From: Bifidobacteriaceae bacterium
Lineage (GTDB): Bacteria; Actinomycetota; Actinomycetes; Actinomycetales; WQXJ01
NCBI GenBank assembly: GCA_031272565.1
Contig: JAISTN010000256.1
Span: forward strand, 1-8,808
Reading direction: 5' to 3'
Length of the DNA: 8,808 nt
Shown: positions 5,580 through 8,808 of the stretch, in pieces
Layout of the letters: every line of letters begins with the position of its first letter
How positions within the stretch are numbered: position 1 is the stretch's first letter
Made by a program: the position numbers and the translations under genes
The notes under the pieces: generated by a model
Told to the model about the DNA's origin: nothing
Databases searched by the model: none
What the model saw: only the letters and a program-made list of their open reading frames with translations

Positions 5580-7178
5580 TCACTCCCATTCGATGGTGCC
5601 GGGCGGCTTGGACGTCACGTCCAGAACCACCCGGTTGACCTCGCGTACCTCGCCGGTGATGCGCCCGGCGATCTTCGACAACAACTCATACGGCAGGTGG
5701 GAAAAATCGGCCGTCATGGCGTCCTCGGACGACACCGGCCGCAGCACTATCGGGTGGCCGTAGGTCCGGCCGTCGCCCTGCACACCCACCGAACGGACAT
5801 CGGCCAACAGCACCACCGGGCATTGCCAGATGTCGCGGTCCAGCCCGGCCGCCGTCAACTCTTGCCGCACAATCAGATCGGCCCGGCGCAGGGTGTCCAG
5901 CCGTTCGGCCGTGACCTCGCCAATGATCCGGATGCCCAGGCCCGGCCCGGGGAACGGCTGGCGCCAGACCATCGAATCCGTCAACCCCAACTCCGAGCCG
6001 ACCGCCCGGACCTCGTCCTTGAACAAGGTGCGCAACGGTTCGACCAGTTCGAACTGCATGTCGTCCGGCAGGCCACCCACGTTGTGGTGGGACTTGATGG
6101 TGGCCGCGCCCTCGCCGCCGCCGGACTCCACCACGTCCGGGTACAGGGTCCCTTGGACCAGGAAGCGGACCGGTTCGCCGGCCGCCCCGGCCGCCGCCAC
6201 CACCTGGCGGGCAGCCTGTTCGAAAGCCCGGATGAACTCCCGGCCAATGATCTTGCGTTTGGTTTCCGGCTCGCTGACCCCTGCCAAGGCCTCCAGGAAG
6301 ACCTGCGAGGCGTCCCAGACCACCAGTTTGGCGCCGGTCACGGCCACGAAGTCTCGTTCCACCTGTTCCCGTTCGCCCGCCCGCAGCAGGCCGTGGTCCA
6401 CAAAAACGCAGGTCAACTGGTCGCCCACGGCCCGCTGCACCAAGGCCGCCGCCACCGAAGAATCAACCCCGCCGGACAACCCACAGATCACCCGGCCGCT
6501 CCCCACCTGGGCCCGGATGGCCGCCACCTGTTCGGTCACAATCGAACCGGCCGTCCAATCCGGCTTCAGCCCCGCCTCATGCCACAAGAAGTTCTCGATC
6601 ACCCGCTGACCCAACGGTGTGTGGCGCACCTCCGGGTGCCACTGCACCCCGTACAGCCGCCGCGCCCGGTCCTGGAAGGCGGCCACCGGCGCGCCCGGCG
6701 TGGTGGCCAACACCTGGGCCCCAGCCGGCATCGATTCCACCGCCACGCCGTGCGACATCCAAACCGTCTGGGTGGCGGGCGAGCCGGCCAGCAAACCCTC
6801 CCCCGCGGCATCGGCGGCACCGGTACCGCCGCCTGGGCCGCCCACCGCCGCCTGGGTGGAGCCGTATTCGCCGATGGCGCCCGCGTCCACCCGGCCGCCC
6901 ATGGCGTGGGCCATGGCTTGGAAGCCGTAGCAGATACCCAGCACCGGCACCCCGGCCTCCAGCAGCGCTGGGTCCAGCCGGGGCGCGCCCGGCTCATAGA
7001 CGGAGGCCGGCCCGCCTGACAAGATGATGGCCGCCGGGTCTTTGGCCAGTAGCTGGGCGGCCGTCCAGGTGTGGGGCACGATCTCCGAATAGACGTGGGC
7101 CTCCCGCACCCGCCGGGCGATGAGTTGGGCATACTGGGCGCCATAGTCGACCACCAGGACGGGCTTCATTTCGGTCAC
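5580..7178 (-). CDS. guaA: GMP synthase (glutamine-hydrolysing)
   Basis: Converts XMP to GMP using ATP and glutamine-derived ammonia, the last step of guanine nucleotide synthesis, in the cytoplasm. The class I glutamine amidotransferase domain (about 1-200) has the nucleophile C83 in GICYGFQ and the partners H181 and E183 in QWHPE. The ATP-pyrophosphatase domain has the loop GLSGGVDSS (233-241). The C-terminal dimerisation domain carries [13 protein letters not shown] and ends in the typical IEWE. GTG at 7178 (protein [18 protein letters not shown]) is chosen because GAGGAG (7194-7189) lies ten bases upstream. A TTG at 7184 is too close to that site and the ATG at 7169 too far. Predicted length is 532 residues, normal for the family. 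A small Gly/Ala-rich insertion (about 113-128) sits in the amidotransferase domain away from catalytic residues. It is transcribed divergently from pta and converges on the envelope module. Confidence 0.97.
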   Translation of the reverse strand: MTEMKPVLVVDYGAQYAQLIARRVREAHVYSEIVPHTWTAAQLLAKDPAAIILSGGPASVYEPGAPRLDPALLEAGVPVLGICYGFQAMAHAMGGRVDAGAIGEYGSTQAAVGGPGGGTGAADAAGEGLLAGSPATQTVWMSHGVAVESMPAGAQVLATTPGAPVAAFQDRARRLYGVQWHPEVRHTPLGQRVIENFLWHEAGLKPDWTAGSIVTEQVAAIRAQVGSGRVICGLSGGVDSSVAAALVQRAVGDQLTCVFVDHGLLRAGEREQVERDFVAVTGAKLVVWDASQVFLEALAGVSEPETKRKIIGREFIRAFEQAARQVVAAAGAAGEPVRFLVQGTLYPDVVESGGGEGAATIKSHHNVGGLPDDMQFELVEPLRTLFKDEVRAVGSELGLTDSMVWRQPFPGPGLGIRIIGEVTAERLDTLRRADLIVRQELTAAGLDRDIWQCPVVLLADVRSVGVQGDGRTYGHPIVLRPVSSEDAMTADFSHLPYELLSKIAGRITGEVREVNRVVLDVTSKPPGTIEWE

Positions 7179-7297
7179 GGGCAACGCTCTCCTCGATTGC
7201 TCAGCGGTCAGGGGTCCGGCGGTCCCCGACTAGGATTGTGAGGCGTTCACCTCCGCACCAGACCTGGTCGTTCACCGTCAGAAAGGCTTAGGACACC
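7179..7297. promoter_or_regulatory. Divergent guaA/pta promoter region with an inverted repeat
   Basis: This 119-bp gap separates the guaA start (7178, minus) from the pta start (7298, plus) and should hold both promoters. It contains a short inverted repeat at 7211-7227: GGGGTCC pairs with GGTCCCC around GGC, with one mismatch. Just after it, TAGGAT at 7231-7236 fits an actinobacterial -10 box for pta, 61 bases before its start codon, but I see no convincing -35 at the right distance. The inverted repeat would overlap the upstream part of that promoter and could be an operator. I see no purine riboswitch-like structure in the short guaA leader. Confidence 0.35.
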
Positions 7298-8808
7298 GTG
7301 GCACGTTCTGTCTACGTCACATCCGCCGAACCCAACACCATCAAGTCCATTGTGGCACTTGGCCTGGTCGAGACCTTGAAACGCAGCGTCGAACGGGTCG
7401 GTGTGTTCCGGCCTATCCTGCGCCACGATGACGGCTCCGACCACGTGCTGGACCTGCTCAAGGCTCGCGACACCATCGAGGCCAGCCGGGAAGTCCGGAT
7501 CGGCACCACCTACCAGGCCTACCACGCCGACAAGAACGCCGCCCTCAGCCAGATCATCCGCCGCTTTGAGGAGTTCCGCCGCCAGTGTGACGCCGTGGTC
7601 ATTCTGGGCAGCGACTACACCGACATTCCCGGTTCTTCCGAACTGGCCATGAACGCGGAGATCGCCGCCAACTTGGCGGCCCCCATGCTGCTGGTGCTGC
7701 CGGGCCAACACTACGACGCTGACCAGGTGGTGGCCGCGGCCAAGGCCGCCCGGGCCACCATCGAGGCCCAACACGCGAACGTCATCGGCGTCATCGCCAA
7801 CCGCTGCCCGGCCCAGACCCTGGCCAAGGTGGCGAGCGCCATCGGGCAACTAGGTGTGCCGTCCGCCGCCATCCCGGATTCCCGCATCGCGCTGGCCCCC
7901 ATCCTGGAGTCGGTGGTCAAGGCCGTGCGCGGCCGGCTGATCGGCGGCCCCGAAGCCGCCCTGGGGCGTGAGGTGCTGGACGTGGCGGTGGGCGCCATGG
8001 AGGTGGAGCATGTGCTGCAACACCTGACCACCGGTTCGGTCATCATCACCCCGGGCGACCGGGTGGGCGTGCTGCTGGGTGTGGCCTCGGCCGCCGGCCA
8101 TGGCGGCTACCCCAACCTGACGGGCCTGATTCTGGGCGGCGGCTACGTACCGGACCAGCCGGTCATGGACCTGGCCCAGTCGCTGGTGCCGGACCTGCCG
8201 ATCATCGCCACCGACATGGACACGTTGACGGCCGCGGCGGCCGCCGCCCAGGTCCACGGGCAACTCGACTTGTCGTCCCAAGAAAAGGTCGACGCGGCCT
8301 TTGCTGTGTTCGCGGAAAACGTGGACGCCAAGGCCTTCCTGCAGGCCATGGAGGCCTACACCACCCACGTGGTGACGCCGATGGCGCTGCAGGCCTCCCT
8401 GTTGCGCCGGGCCAAGGCCGACATCAAGCACATTGTGCTGCCGGAGGGCGAAGACGACCGGATTTTGCAGGCGGCCGATCAGGTCATCAAGCTGGGGGCC
8501 GCCCGCGTCACCATTCTGGGGCAGCCGGATGAAATCCAGGCGCGGGGCCGCCAGTTGGGCTTGGACTTGACCAGCGTCAACGTGATCGACCCGCAGCACG
8601 GCGACCTGATCGAACACTTCGCGGAGGTCTTCGCCGAACTGCGCAAGTCGAAGGGCCTCACCTTGGAGCAGGCCCGCGCCACCATCAGCGGTTCCGCCAC
8701 CTACTTCGCCACGTTGATGGTCCACACCGGCATGGCTGACGGCATGGTGTCTGGCGCCTGCCACACCACGGCCGACACCATCCGGCCGTCGTTCCAGATC
8801 ATCAAGAC
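7298..8808 (+). CDS. pta: Phosphate acetyltransferase, long form (runs off the right edge)
   Basis: Interconverts acetyl-CoA plus phosphate and acetyl phosphate plus CoA, normally paired with acetate kinase for acetate overflow or uptake. The frame is open from GTG at 7298 to the window end, giving 503 complete residues. The N-terminal region (about 1-190) is the dethiobiotin-synthetase-like P-loop domain of long Pta, with a degenerate loop EPNTIKS (11-17). A DRTGG-type regulatory domain follows (about 210-330, including GVLLGVASAAGHGG). The catalytic PTA_PTB domain starts near residue 366 (RAKADIKHIVLPEGEDDRI) and reaches the conserved GMVSGACHTTADTIRP (482-497). About 190 further residues are expected beyond the edge. 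The ribosome site is modest (AGGA at 7290-7293, close to the GTG). Long open frames on the opposite strand here (7247-8764) are codon-bias shadows. Whether ackA follows cannot be seen. Confidence 0.96.
   Translation, partial: MARSVYVTSAEPNTIKSIVALGLVETLKRSVERVGVFRPILRHDDGSDHVLDLLKARDTIEASREVRIGTTYQAYHADKNAALSQIIRRFEEFRRQCDAVVILGSDYTDIPGSSELAMNAEIAANLAAPMLLVLPGQHYDADQVVAAAKAARATIEAQHANVIGVIANRCPAQTLAKVASAIGQLGVPSAAIPDSRIALAPILESVVKAVRGRLIGGPEAALGREVLDVAVGAMEVEHVLQHLTTGSVIITPGDRVGVLLGVASAAGHGGYPNLTGLILGGGYVPDQPVMDLAQSLVPDLPIIATDMDTLTAAAAAAQVHGQLDLSSQEKVDAAFAVFAENVDAKAFLQAMEAYTTHVVTPMALQASLLRRAKADIKHIVLPEGEDDRILQAADQVIKLGAARVTILGQPDEIQARGRQLGLDLTSVNVIDPQHGDLIEHFAEVFAELRKSKGLTLEQARATISGSATYFATLMVHTGMADGMVSGACHTTADTIRPSFQIIK

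Noticed and set aside
5472..7019. 515-residue plus-strand open frame opposite guaA
   Set aside because: The minus strand is unmistakable GMP synthase. The plus-strand translation is low-complexity and lacks any motif.
7247..8764. Two long minus-strand open frames between guaA and the right edge
   Set aside because: The plus strand holds an uninterrupted, motif-complete phosphate acetyltransferase reading frame. The minus-strand translations are Gly/His/Arg-rich shadows.

Overview
The window reads as a chromosomal segment of a high-GC Actinomycetota bacterium. The evidence is the strong G/C third-position bias, the GTG starts, the PspC-domain histidine kinase and the two-domain phosphate acetyltransferase. 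Nothing in the sequence supports a genus-level name. No phage, plasmid, insertion-sequence, rRNA or tRNA signal was seen.

Layout from left to right. (1) Bases 1-228 (minus) hold the N-terminus of a major facilitator superfamily transporter, cut by the window edge. (2) Bases 229-669 contain no convincing gene. They hold the most unusual element here: eight copies of a 19-bp motif, four forward then four inverted, each arm spaced at 41-42 bp, with a long hairpin where the arms meet. (3) Bases 670-2866 (minus) hold a translationally coupled NarL/LuxR-type response regulator and a PspC-domain histidine kinase. (4) A 112-bp divergent promoter region carries four short direct repeats spaced about one helical turn apart. 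(5) Bases 2979-5429 (plus) hold a PspC plus LiaF-like membrane protein, with a strong in-frame internal start that could yield the LiaF-like half alone, followed by a Pro/Ala-rich protein with two C-terminal membrane helices. A rho-independent terminator closes this unit. (6) Bases 5580-7178 (minus) hold guaA, GMP synthase. (7) Bases 7298-8808 (plus) hold the start of pta, phosphate acetyltransferase, cut by the right edge.

The central block (670-5429) looks like one functional module: a cell-envelope-stress three-component system of the LiaFSR / EsrISR kind. The kinase and the divergent membrane protein both carry a PspC domain, and the membrane protein also carries a LiaF-like C-terminal beta domain expected to restrain the kinase. 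The regulator probably acts at the shared divergent promoter. guaA and pta are housekeeping genes with no evident functional link to the module. The system is a recognisable relative of known ones; its less expected parts are the PspC-LiaF fusion with an internal start and the phased repeats in the shared promoter. The mirrored 19-bp array has no explanation from the genes around it and is the best candidate for something undescribed.
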